Of a stretch of 33,843 bases of DNA, positions 1 through 8,480 are shown one piece after another. The position numbers were made by a program, and so were the translations under genes. Position 1 is the first letter of the stretch. The number at the start of each line of letters is the position of its first letter. The notes beneath the pieces were generated by a model that was not told where the DNA came from, did not search any database, and worked only from the letters and a program-made list of their open reading frames with translations. The DNA comes from Rhodothermaceae bacterium (lineage in GTDB: Bacteria > Bacteroidota > Rhodothermia > Rhodothermales > JAHQVL01), in contig JAHQVL010000158.1 of assembly GCA_019634345.1 (NCBI GenBank), forward strand, positions 1 to 33,843, given 5' to 3'.

Positions 1-623
1 CTTTTGCGTGCATACACCGGCAGCAGCACAAACGCCAACCCACCTGCGATAAGGCAATACGCCCCCAACAAGCTTAATGCACCTGACTCGATTTTACGGT
101 CTGCACGGCTCGTGGTCATGATATCCATCACAGTGCTCATTGAGATCGAGCCTGCATCAACAATCATCAGGAGTGCCCCCAGTACATTCACGCACACCAA
201 ACCAAGCACAGCCAGGCGCAATTTCGACTCATTAATATGAAAGGCGTCCTGCTGAGTAGGATCTTTGAGGCTTTTGGTCTTTCGCATCAGCTCGTACGTG
301 ATCACAAACAGATGCACCCCACCCGCAGCCATAAAACAATACCCGGCCACGACACGATCCGAGGCTTTAAAGGAGATATCTAACGCAGGAAGCAGGACCG
401 GATAAAAGTAGAAGAGCGCCACATAGGCGAGCATAAACCAGTGAAACAGGCTCGGGAAAGGCACGTGCCGAGCCGCATACCACCCCATCGTACAAAGTGA
501 CGCTATAAACAGAAGCTGCACTGCACCCGGTTGGGCGATGTTTTGTATGAGCATGTATAACGACGTCAGCAGCAGCAAGACGTGCAGAAACAAGTTGGGC
601 AATATGTTCTTCCGAACCGTCAT
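1..623 (-). CDS. Multi-pass membrane protein, possible O-antigen/repeat-unit polymerase (Wzy-like), 3' end cut by the window
   Basis: The reading frame is open from an ATG at 621-623 to the left edge, giving about 207 residues with no stop, so the C-terminus is missing. The translation is very hydrophobic, with about six candidate membrane segments near residues 8-27, 34-50, 60-80, 95-113, 138-160 and 183-205. A charged loop (KTKSLKDPTQQDAF) follows the fourth. A short polar loop with MTTSRADRK lies before the sixth. It starts 13 nt after the flippase stop, so it is the fourth gene of the leftward polysaccharide operon. In a Wzx/Wzy locus a large membrane protein beside Wzx is usually the repeat-unit polymerase, acting on undecaprenyl-PP-linked units in the periplasm. 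That role is inferred from context: Wzy proteins have little sequence conservation and I see no diagnostic motif. It could be another membrane protein of the locus. Confidence 0.7.
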   Translation of the reverse strand, partial: MTVRKNILPNLFLHVLLLLTSLYMLIQNIAQPGAVQLLFIASLCTMGWYAARHVPFPSLFHWFMLAYVALFYFYPVLLPALDISFKASDRVVAGYCFMAAGGVHLFVITYELMRKTKSLKDPTQQDAFHINESKLRLAVLGLVCVNVLGALLMIVDAGSISMSTVMDIMTTSRADRKIESGALSLLGAYCLIAGGLAFVLLPVYARK

Positions 624-636
624 TTTATACCATGCA

Positions 637-2019
637 CTACCGTTTCAAATAAGCAACAAGCCGTGGTGAAGCGTTCACAAGATGAATGGCCGTAAACACA
701 ATCAGCCCTACAAAAACGGCTACGGCCATCCAGGGCAACGGCACAAATACAAGAGAGAAGGTCCCGATAAGCGTGATCACTAATACTGGGATGCTCTTCA
801 ACGTACGCCACTTCACCCCGGTGTATTTCATAGAGAAAAAGAACACAATGCCACACAGCACCAGAAGGCTCAAGAACGTGGCAATTGCTGCTCCTTCAGC
901 GCCTCTTTCAGGAATTAAAATGATGTTACACACGATATTCGCCACAGCTGCAATCACGGTACCGGTAGCCAATATGCGGGTTTGTTCATGCAATGTGAGT
1001 CGGTAGTTTGCTTGCAGGTAAATGGGCATCAATAAGTGAGCAGCAAGAATGATCGGTACGATCGTCTTGATCGATTCATAGGCTTCTCCCCAAAATTGAT
1101 CGATCAAAAAGGGAAGCGCGACCAGGATTCCCAGCCCCCACAGTGCCCCAAACAAGATGCACGCTGTACTGTAAAGCCCCATTAGCTTTTCAGCCAGATC
1201 AGGCTCTTCCGTTTTTTTGTAAATCAAGGGTTCAAAGTAGATGGACATCGCGGCATATATAAATGAAACGGCTCCTCCTAACGTGTATGCCAGTGTATAC
1301 GCGCCTACGGCCGACAAATCGAGATACCACTCTAGCATGAATCGATCGGCAAAGGTAAGTACATTGCCCCCCATCACGTGAAACATAAACGGCCAGCCGA
1401 ATATCCACAGTCTCTTGACCAATGCTCCGTCAAACGAAGCCTCCACTCTCTTGGAGATCTGCGGCAGGGTGATCGCAAAGATGATCACCGACGCAATCAG
1501 CACGCCCGCCAGGTAAGCCAACCCTCCCGACAGGTTTGTGATCAACGCAAGGACAAGCACCAGCTTAAGCCCGGCAAAACCAACCCGGAGCGACACGTAT
1601 TTCCGAGGCACTTCTTCTACCCGGAGTACGGACAGATAGACCTTATTCAGATTCATAAATAAGATCACCCCAACCAGCAAAAGGATATGGGGGAAATAGG
1701 GAATACCTGCCAGGGTATCGGTAAATAATGATCCGGCCCCGATGCCCATCCACAGCGGGATGAGCGCTATAACGCAGAGAACATAGACCGTAAATAATAA
1801 GAGCGCTGGACGTTTGTCATGAAAATAGTAGCGCAGTACGGATCGATCCTGGCCGGCCATAAAAATGCTCATCCCAATCCCTTCCAGAGCTACAATCAGC
1901 CCAACCATCCCATATTCTCCCGGATCCGTGGTAAACAAGGGCAACAAGGCCAGAATCAGCCAATTAAATCCGCGAGCAACGCTCTCGCCAAATCCGTACG
2001 TTAAAAGCTTTTTAAACAA
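637..2019 (-). CDS. Wzx-type polysaccharide flippase (MOP/MATE superfamily)
   Basis: This 460-residue, all-hydrophobic protein has roughly 12-14 membrane helices. Its N-terminus (LLTYGFGESVARGFNW, then LLPLFTTDPGEYGMVGL) matches the start of Wzx/RfbX-like lipid-linked oligosaccharide flippases, where a glycine-rich first helix is followed by an LxP.Y/FT....EYG segment. Such proteins move undecaprenyl-PP-linked repeat units across the inner membrane. The start codon is TTG, only 5 nt downstream of the chain-length regulator stop. The family N-terminus begins exactly there, and the next ATG would remove helix 1. Length and topology are normal. It sits in a leftward operon with an export protein, a Wzz-type protein and a probable polymerase, which supports the role. 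Substrate specificity cannot be read from sequence. Confidence 0.9.
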   Translation of the reverse strand: MFKKLLTYGFGESVARGFNWLILALLPLFTTDPGEYGMVGLIVALEGIGMSIFMAGQDRSVLRYYFHDKRPALLLFTVYVLCVIALIPLWMGIGAGSLFTDTLAGIPYFPHILLLVGVILFMNLNKVYLSVLRVEEVPRKYVSLRVGFAGLKLVLVLALITNLSGGLAYLAGVLIASVIIFAITLPQISKRVEASFDGALVKRLWIFGWPFMFHVMGGNVLTFADRFMLEWYLDLSAVGAYTLAYTLGGAVSFIYAAMSIYFEPLIYKKTEEPDLAEKLMGLYSTACILFGALWGLGILVALPFLIDQFWGEAYESIKTIVPIILAAHLLMPIYLQANYRLTLHEQTRILATGTVIAAVANIVCNIILIPERGAEGAAIATFLSLLVLCGIVFFFSMKYTGVKWRTLKSIPVLVITLIGTFSLVFVPLPWMAVAVFVGLIVFTAIHLVNASPRLVAYLKR

Positions 2020-2024
2020 TCGAT

Positions 2025-3248
2025 CTACTTGTTAACCTTGGGCCCAGGAAGAAAGCGCTGAACAATTTTTTGCACGGGTAAACTTCGCTGAATTTCTTCG
2101 AGCTTGAGACGCTCTTGTTCTTGCCCACTTCGCTTCTGGAGGAAGGTTTTTGCGAAAGCCATACCAACACCTATGATCCCTCCCAGGATTAAGAAATAGA
2201 TCACCATGACGGACCGGCTTGACCCTCCTGGTTCCATCGGAGGAACGGGACGTTCAAGTAACGTGATAATGGGTTCGCTGCGCTGCAGATTTACCTGGGC
2301 CTGGGTTAACTGGGCTTGCAGAGAGCTGTAGAGATCAGATTTAAACATCACCTGCCGCTCCAATCTATCTTTCTCGACCATAAGACGGGCTCTCTGGATA
2401 CTGTTGTTGCGATCCTGGAACCTCGCCAGGTCATCTTCTGCTTGCTGGAGTGCGATGGCAGCCTGGGCAAATTGATCCTCGATAAACTCAAGATTGCGCC
2501 TTGATTTATGGGTTCGTATCTCCCGAACACGCTCTACAAGATGGTCGACAAAACTCTGTGTAATGGCTGCAGAAAGCGTCGGATATGAGCTAGAGGTAGA
2601 AATCGTCATCAGGCCCGTGTCTACATCCAGGCTCGTGCCCAATGTTTTGGATATTTCCACAAGCGCGTTCTCCTCTTCCTCCGTAGGGTACAATCCATTT
2701 GTAGGAGTACTTCCTGAAGAAGAGCCGCCAGAGAGTTTGTCTTTTATCGTCCAGGGAAGGCGGATTGTATAGTCGACCAACAATTCACCAAATCCCGGGG
2801 GGCGGTTTGTGTATTCGACATACGTCATTTCTCGCCCTTGGTCAGGGAAGTAAAACGTGTCTCGTACAACAGCCAATCGGACTTCTCGGCTTTTTACAAT
2901 ATCCGGGTACGCATCCGGGGTCAATCCTGCAGAGCTTCCGCCCACATTCAAGCCCATCCCGCGTAGAAAGGACAGATTGCCTCCACCAAAGGACTGCGCA
3001 CTCGCCTCTGACTCCGCTTCACGGATCAGCTTCGCCGACGAGGTATACTCTCTCGCTGATAACAAGGCGACAAGAACTCCCAATACAGCAAAAGCTCCGG
3101 CACACATCAGAATCATTCGCTTATTGCGAACCACGATGAGAAGGATATCAATCAATGAGATATCCTCTTCGCTGTCGTCTAAAGGCAGTGCTGAATCATG
3201 ATTCAGGTGCCCATTGGACTGGTCCATATGTTCATCTGTATCGCTCAT
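2025..3248 (-). CDS. Wzz/PCP-family polysaccharide chain-length determinant
   Basis: This 407-residue inner-membrane protein has TM1 near residues 45-64, a periplasmic domain with long helical stretches (about 230-320) and TM2 near 344-366 after a proline-rich segment (PVPPMEPGG). That is the standard polysaccharide co-polymerase layout. The region after TM1 (EYTSSAKLI, then a Gly-rich loop and SREVRLAVV) is typical of Wzz. The cytoplasmic tail is about 40 residues, basic, with no Walker motifs or Tyr cluster. So there is no fused BY-kinase, and no separate kinase or phosphatase gene lies in this window. It would set polymer length and contact the Wza-like exporter encoded just upstream. Its ATG overlaps the exporter stop by one base (TAATG), indicating translational coupling. 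Confidence 0.9.
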   Translation of the reverse strand: MSDTDEHMDQSNGHLNHDSALPLDDSEEDISLIDILLIVVRNKRMILMCAGAFAVLGVLVALLSAREYTSSAKLIREAESEASAQSFGGGNLSFLRGMGLNVGGSSAGLTPDAYPDIVKSREVRLAVVRDTFYFPDQGREMTYVEYTNRPPGFGELLVDYTIRLPWTIKDKLSGGSSSGSTPTNGLYPTEEEENALVEISKTLGTSLDVDTGLMTISTSSSYPTLSAAITQSFVDHLVERVREIRTHKSRRNLEFIEDQFAQAAIALQQAEDDLARFQDRNNSIQRARLMVEKDRLERQVMFKSDLYSSLQAQLTQAQVNLQRSEPIITLLERPVPPMEPGGSSRSVMVIYFLILGGIIGVGMAFAKTFLQKRSGQEQERLKLEEIQRSLPVQKIVQRFLPGPKVNK

Positions 3249-6200
3249 TAATTATTAAACGCTTGATTGGCCAGTACTATAATGGTCATGGTACTGGATA
3301 AAATTGCAAGGCCGTCGACGATGGCTCTACTGATATCTACGCCTTCACCCGGTTCTTTGGGTGGTTTACGCGTAACCAATACGAGGGCGCCTTCATCCAC
3401 AACAGGGTTTGACTTAAACAGCCCTCTTCGCTTTACGCGGAAGGTGGCTCCAGACGCCTGTGTGAGGAGAATAGATTCTGTGTCTGTTCGCAAACCACCT
3501 GCTCGATCCAGGTAGTACGTTACACGACGGCCCGGTTCGAACTTAATCAGGCCTTCGTTCGCGACGTTGCCACGCACTGCTACCGTGTTGGGTTGCAGTG
3601 GGACGATGATCTCATCGCCAGGAAGTAGAACAATATCCGCTGAATAGTCTCCGGTAATCGCTTTGTCCATTTGCACGATCACCTGCAGGTTTTCACGAAT
3701 CAAGCGGCCACCTTCCAGATAGCCTGAAGGTAGAACACCACCGGCACGTCGAATAATTTCCGTCAACGTTTCGTTTTCCCGAAGCAGGGTATACGACCCT
3801 GGAAACTGAACTTCTCCGGTAACGGTGACGGTTTGTTGCTGCCGGTAATTGGGGTCTTTACGGACATATATCCGATCCAGGTGCTGCAGCACAAATTCCG
3901 AAGCCGCTTTATCCCGGTTTCCATCGGGCCTTAAACTGAAGGTTGGCTGTCCAGTATCTACATAGGACATAAAAGGCACCAGGATACTGGTTGCCAATTC
4001 TGTGTTTTCACGAGTAGAATCCACTCGGGTCACTTCGACGCCATTTAAGAAAGCCCCTTCTTCAAATCCGCCGGCCTGCAAGATTAAATCTTCGAGCGTC
4101 ATCCCCTCCCTGTACCTGTACGTCCCTTCTTCTTTTATCGCGCCGGAGATGGTCACGAAGAGATCAGAAGGTACTTCTACGTTCAGCGGATAGATTCTGA
4201 TTTCATCGCCTGCTTGAAGCAATTTATTTGCATCACCTTTACCGGAAAGGGCATCTCCAAGATGGAACGGAATGATCTCTTCAGAGCGCCCATCTTCGCT
4301 TACGCGAAACAGATCTGCGCGATCGGGAAAGACGCCTTTCATGAATTCAGGATCGGCCAGCCCTCCTCCTTTGTAGAGCAGGTCGACGATTGTCATGTTT
4401 TCCAGCAGGTCGAATTCTCCAGTATTCCTTACCTGGCCAGAAATCCTGACTTGGGGGATATCGATCAGCTTATTCAAGGAGAAGATGTGGAGGCTATCCT
4501 GCGGTTGCAGTACCAGGTTTTGCGTCGGAATATCGTTCATTACCTCATTGAGATTGAGCGATACCACCTCCTTTTTGAGCTTGTCGGTCAGCCGATACAG
4601 CTCGATCTTTTCGTAATACGCATCCCCTGTAAGTCCGTTTGCTTTACCCACCAGATCGCGCAGTGTCCGAACATCTCCGCTAATCTGATAGCGGCCTGGA
4701 CTGAATACAGCACCCGTCACCGACACCGAGCGAACCTGCCTCTGTGCAGCCAGATTGGTTGCATCGGGAATGGCAAATATGGTGACGACATCTCCATCCG
4801 CAATCTCAACCGGTTCGGTGTCTTTAAGCACCTTTGCCAGGTCATAATCAAACACCTCGCGAACAATCAAGGGGTCCTCCCGCTCTTCGAATGGAATAAC
4901 GCGTTCGATCTGGAACCGTTGGGTATAAGCCTCTGCTTTGAGTCCGCCGGCATAAGCAAGCAGATCCTTGAAGGTCTCACCATCCTTAAGCTCATAAATA
5001 GCCGGCCGGTGCACCTCGCCATCGATAGTGACCGTCTTCCCTCTTGGAGGGATGAAGACATTGTCTCCCGATTGCAGGCGTGCATCTCCATCTGAATAGC
5101 CGGACAACAAATACTCGTACATATCCACAGAGTACACCTGGCTGCCATGCCGGATCACCCGGATATCTCGCAGACTGCCCGAGGTTTCTGGTCCGCCAAC
5201 GGAGTAGAGCGCATTAAATACCGACGAGTTACTGGGCAGCGGAAAGCGTCCAGGCCTCGATACCTCACCCAGTACAAATACGTTAACCGGTTTGAGGCGG
5301 GTTACGGACAGGTCCATGAGTACGTCGGGTGGCTCTGCGATCAAACCCGCATAACTTTGGGCTAGCCAGATGCGAAGATCACTTCGGAGCGCATCCAGGC
5401 GATTCCCTGCAACGGTTCGTTGCCCCACGTTGGGTACAAAGATGCGTCCTTCATTGTCAACGATCAGGTCGTGCTGGAATTCAGCGGCGCCAAACATGAT
5501 GAGCCGCAACTCGTCTCCTGGTCCGACGAGGTATCCGGCATCGACGGGAGCGTTGGAAACAGGTTCAAAGGATGCCGTTGGAGCGGCAAACAATTCGTAC
5601 CCGAAAAATTTCAACTCCTCCTCGATCATCGTCGAATCTTCCTCTACGATCGTTTGCCCTGGCCTTAAAATCGGGAAGCTTTCTTCGGTGTCAATAATAT
5701 TGTCATTGCCCTGCTCATCTGTAACATGTACGAACAGGTTCCAGTTATCCGCTTCAACGTTGGCGTGGATGTAAAAATCACCTTGCCACATTCCTTCGTA
5801 TTTACTCCCCAATACTCGGCGAACGACCTCCGCGGTCACAGTGTCCGTTTGTGCATCGTTAAACAGATGCATTTCAACTTCCTTTATCCCCGACAAATCA
5901 TCTCGGATAGGCACGCGAACCTGCACCGTATCAACGACTCTAAAATGGCCGTCTTCCTCTTCATTAATGCGCAGCTGGGTTTCTTGCGAGAGGACCAATT
6001 GTTCTGGGAAAAAGATGGGCCGGCCGTTCAGTTGAGGCACATCTCTGTCCGTTTCCATCCCTGGCTGAAGGCCCGGTTCTTCCTCTTCTTCTTCCGATGC
6101 AATGGCATCCAGCATTTGTTGGACAAGGCTTTCCGGCACACCTAGCTCCCGGGCTCGCGCTATCGCAGCTTCCGGATCGTTGAGGTCAAGCCCGAGGCGA

Positions 6201-6367
6201 ATAGCTTCACGCCGAGCTTCCTCAGGAGACATTTCGCTGAGTTGATCTTGTATCGATTGGGGCACACCTTGGGCGTGTGCGCTGTTAAAGACAGGTATGG
6301 TTACCGAACATATTCCTAAAAGGAGGGCCCATACAACAGAGCTAAAGGCACTCTTTCCGTTGTACAT
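3248..6367 (-). CDS. SLBB-domain polysaccharide export protein (Wza/OPX family) with N-terminal extra domain
   Basis: At 1039 residues this is much longer than E. coli Wza (about 380). In order: a signal peptide ending near AHA-Q (30-33) with no lipobox Cys; a helical segment (45-90) followed by six Glu; an Ig-like beta-rich region (about 140-235); a Poly_export domain opening with YLVGPGDEL (279-287); then about seven beta-grasp/SLBB units, each with a V.V.GEV..PG.Y core followed by a (A/G)GG turn; and a C-terminal hydrophobic helix (last 25 residues, rich in I, V and L) that could span the outer membrane as in Wza. It likely forms the outer-membrane exit channel for the glycan. It is the first gene of the leftward operon and is coupled to the Wzz gene. 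The FGYELF plus FEP..N.P segment before the export domain is a pattern I associate with Bacteroidota-type exporters. Confidence 0.92.
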   Translation of the reverse strand: MYNGKSAFSSVVWALLLGICSVTIPVFNSAHAQGVPQSIQDQLSEMSPEEARREAIRLGLDLNDPEAAIARARELGVPESLVQQMLDAIASEEEEEEPGLQPGMETDRDVPQLNGRPIFFPEQLVLSQETQLRINEEEDGHFRVVDTVQVRVPIRDDLSGIKEVEMHLFNDAQTDTVTAEVVRRVLGSKYEGMWQGDFYIHANVEADNWNLFVHVTDEQGNDNIIDTEESFPILRPGQTIVEEDSTMIEEELKFFGYELFAAPTASFEPVSNAPVDAGYLVGPGDELRLIMFGAAEFQHDLIVDNEGRIFVPNVGQRTVAGNRLDALRSDLRIWLAQSYAGLIAEPPDVLMDLSVTRLKPVNVFVLGEVSRPGRFPLPSNSSVFNALYSVGGPETSGSLRDIRVIRHGSQVYSVDMYEYLLSGYSDGDARLQSGDNVFIPPRGKTVTIDGEVHRPAIYELKDGETFKDLLAYAGGLKAEAYTQRFQIERVIPFEEREDPLIVREVFDYDLAKVLKDTEPVEIADGDVVTIFAIPDATNLAAQRQVRSVSVTGAVFSPGRYQISGDVRTLRDLVGKANGLTGDAYYEKIELYRLTDKLKKEVVSLNLNEVMNDIPTQNLVLQPQDSLHIFSLNKLIDIPQVRISGQVRNTGEFDLLENMTIVDLLYKGGGLADPEFMKGVFPDRADLFRVSEDGRSEEIIPFHLGDALSGKGDANKLLQAGDEIRIYPLNVEVPSDLFVTISGAIKEEGTYRYREGMTLEDLILQAGGFEEGAFLNGVEVTRVDSTRENTELATSILVPFMSYVDTGQPTFSLRPDGNRDKAASEFVLQHLDRIYVRKDPNYRQQQTVTVTGEVQFPGSYTLLRENETLTEIIRRAGGVLPSGYLEGGRLIRENLQVIVQMDKAITGDYSADIVLLPGDEIIVPLQPNTVAVRGNVANEGLIKFEPGRRVTYYLDRAGGLRTDTESILLTQASGATFRVKRRGLFKSNPVVDEGALVLVTRKPPKEPGEGVDISRAIVDGLAILSSTMTIIVLANQAFNN

Positions 6368-6639
6368 GATAATTAAACTATTTACTAGAATTCGATTGGT
6401 GTTCTAGGCGTATTTCTGATATTGAGAAAAGAAGCCAACTGGCGGTATAGAAGGATGGATAGCGTTTAATAATCGAATGATTCAATCAATAATATGAGTA
6501 CTACAATTAAATACTATTACATTATTCCTCAAAAGTATTGTATCATCCCTGAATACCATCGCCACGGAATTTCAAAAGAGTTGGCGTTATTGACAAAGTT
6601 GGTTCTCTAACGAAACGTGCACATTTCTGTTCTGTACCG
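6368..6639. promoter_or_regulatory. AT-rich divergent intergenic region of the polysaccharide locus
   Basis: This 272-nt gap separates the two divergent polysaccharide operons and must carry both promoters. It is clearly richer in A and T than the flanking genes (roughly 6440-6560). TTGACA occurs at 6590-6595 on the + strand, but no convincing -10 element lies at the usual distance and its 3' side is close to the aminotransferase ATG. I see no open frame of note. Exact promoters cannot be assigned by eye. Confidence 0.45.
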
Positions 6640-7794
6640 ATGCAACACCCTCCTATTCCTCTCTCAAAGCCAGACATTTCCGAGTTAGAACGCTCGTACG
6701 TTCAAGAGGTCATGGCCTCTTCGCGATTAGCAATGGGGCCGATGATTGCGAAGTTTGAACAACGCATGGCAACCCTATGCAACACAAAGCATGCCATTGC
6801 AGTCAGCAGTGGGACAGCGGCGCTCCATTTGATCGTGCGAGGCACAGGAATTGGGGCCGGCGATGAAGTGATTACAACGCCTTTCAGTTTTGTCGCGTCC
6901 AGCAATTGTGTTTTGTATGAGGGGGCTACTCCGTGCTTTGTAGATATTGATCCACAATCCCTTGCAATCGATCCTGATCGTATAGAATCTGCTATTACGC
7001 CCGCAACAAAAGGCCTCTTAGCTGTTGATGTGTTTGGCCAGCCGGCAAACTGGCCGCGCCTTAAGGAAATAGCGGATAAACACGGTTTAATTCTGATCGA
7101 TGACGCGTGTGAGGCCCCCGGAGCAGAAATAGAGGGCATTCAGATCGGTGCATGGGGCCGAGCTGCTGCTTTTGGTTTTTATCCAAACAAACAAATTACT
7201 ACAGGGGAAGGCGGGTGTATTACGACGAATGACGATGTACTCACGGATCTATGCCGGTCTATGAGCAACCAGGGGCGGTTCGTGACGCACAAAATGGATC
7301 ATGTCCGCCTTGGGTATAACTATCGAATGAACGAGTTATCCGCTGCTGTTGGATGTGCTCAACTCGAACGGCTCCCAGAGCTACTGGCAAACAGGCAGCG
7401 TGTTGCCGATCTGTATGCAGATGCACTGACCCCTTTGCGTTCCGACATTCATGTACCTCAACCCCTTCCGGGCAGTACTCGGAGTTGGTTCGTGTACGTA
7501 ATTCAGTTGGCCGGCCACTTCGGGCAAGCAGCAAGAGACACTGCGTTGAAACTTCTTCAGGAACAGGGCATAGGTTGTGCACCTTACTTTCCCAGCATTC
7601 ATCTCCAATCTTTTTATAGAGATACGTTTGGATATAAGGAAGGAGATTTTCCGATTTGCGAATCGATCTCAAACAGAAGCATTGCACTGCCCTTCTTTAC
7701 AACACTCTCTGCGGATGAGGTCTCACGAGTAGCCGAAGTACTTGCATCTGTGCTTCCGCAACTTACTCGAAAAGAGAGGACTATTCATACCTGA
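6640..7794 (+). CDS. DegT/DnrJ/EryC1/StrS-family PLP-dependent sugar aminotransferase
   Basis: This 384-residue protein has normal length for the family. It opens with IPLSKPDISELE and has SSGTAAL near 56-62, TTPFSFVASSN (79-89), the PLP ring-contacting ILIDDACEAPGA (151-162) and FYPNKQITTGEGG (180-192), where Lys184 is the expected Schiff-base residue. These enzymes transfer an amino group from glutamate to a keto-sugar nucleotide. With the 4,6-dehydratase in the same operon, the likely substrate is a UDP-4-keto-6-deoxy-HexNAc, giving a 4-amino sugar as for PglE, PseC or FlmB. Which isomer is made cannot be decided. It is the first gene of the rightward operon. The ATG at 6640 fits the family start, and no Shine-Dalgarno is visible. 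Confidence 0.92.
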   Translation: MQHPPIPLSKPDISELERSYVQEVMASSRLAMGPMIAKFEQRMATLCNTKHAIAVSSGTAALHLIVRGTGIGAGDEVITTPFSFVASSNCVLYEGATPCFVDIDPQSLAIDPDRIESAITPATKGLLAVDVFGQPANWPRLKEIADKHGLILIDDACEAPGAEIEGIQIGAWGRAAAFGFYPNKQITTGEGGCITTNDDVLTDLCRSMSNQGRFVTHKMDHVRLGYNYRMNELSAAVGCAQLERLPELLANRQRVADLYADALTPLRSDIHVPQPLPGSTRSWFVYVIQLAGHFGQAARDTALKLLQEQGIGCAPYFPSIHLQSFYRDTFGYKEGDFPICESISNRSIALPFFTTLSADEVSRVAEVLASVLPQLTRKERTIHT

Positions 7795-7874
7795 AAGACT
7801 ATATATAATTGATTCACTTCGACCCTTCTCATTTCTAATAGTAACGCATTCTTTCCAGCCTATATCTAAGGAAC

Positions 7875-8462
7875 ATGTACACCTTTGCTAAACGGTTATT
7901 TGATCTATTCACGTGTATCCTTCTTTGCCTGTTTCTTCTTCCCATTCTTCTCTGCATTTCCCTGGCAATCTGGATTGAAGGACGCGGCTCTATTTTTTTC
8001 ACACAGACTCGTGCCGGCAAAAACGGCGTCCCGTTCACTATTTTAAAGTTCAGGACGCTTCTGCCTCAGGATCATGACGTCTCTGATCCAACGTCCGTCG
8101 CCACACCGTTGGGATTATTTCTCCGGCGATGGGGGCTTGATGAATTGCCTCAACTCTGGAACGTGTGGAAAGGCGACATGAGCATCGTAGGCCCAAGACC
8201 AACATTGGTTGACCAGGTTGAGCGCTATTCAGAGCACGAAAGAAAACGCCTTTCTGTTCGTCCTGGTATCACAGGATGGGCTCAAATTCATGGCCGAAAT
8301 GCGATCGACTGGCCCCAACGGATCGAACTGGATATTCAATACGTCGAGAAAGCGAGCTTCCAGCTCGATACCAAAATTTTGCTCCGGACTCCTCTTGCAT
8401 TGTTATCCGGTACAGGTACGTACGGCCCAACAGGCATCAATCCTACCTACTCCTCCCCCTGA
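7875..8462 (+). CDS. Initiating phosphoglycosyl transferase (bacterial sugar transferase, PglC/WcaJ family, short form)
   Basis: At 195 residues this is a short monotopic phosphoglycosyl transferase: one hydrophobic N-terminal hairpin or helix (about 8-34) and then the catalytic domain, without the extra four TM helices of WbaP/WcaJ. Conserved pieces are KRLFDL at the N-terminus, FTILKFRT (54-61), the LDELPQLWNV segment with the catalytic Asp89-Glu90 dyad, and MSIVGPRP (102-109). RPGITGWAQIHGRN follows. It would move a sugar-1-phosphate from a UDP-sugar to undecaprenyl phosphate, starting each repeat unit on the cytoplasmic face. The PglC-like size and the adjacent dehydratase and aminotransferase genes favour a bacillosamine-type donor, but that is inference. 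The gene lies 80 nt after the aminotransferase and 18 nt before the glycosyltransferase. Confidence 0.92.
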   Translation: MYTFAKRLFDLFTCILLCLFLLPILLCISLAIWIEGRGSIFFTQTRAGKNGVPFTILKFRTLLPQDHDVSDPTSVATPLGLFLRRWGLDELPQLWNVWKGDMSIVGPRPTLVDQVERYSEHERKRLSVRPGITGWAQIHGRNAIDWPQRIELDIQYVEKASFQLDTKILLRTPLALLSGTGTYGPTGINPTYSSP

Positions 8463-8480
8463 TATAGCCAGCATCATCTG

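Noticed and set aside
4214-5095. Long + strand frame (293 codons) inside the exporter gene
   Set aside because: It is the antisense shadow of the SLBB coding region, whose protein-level match is unambiguous.
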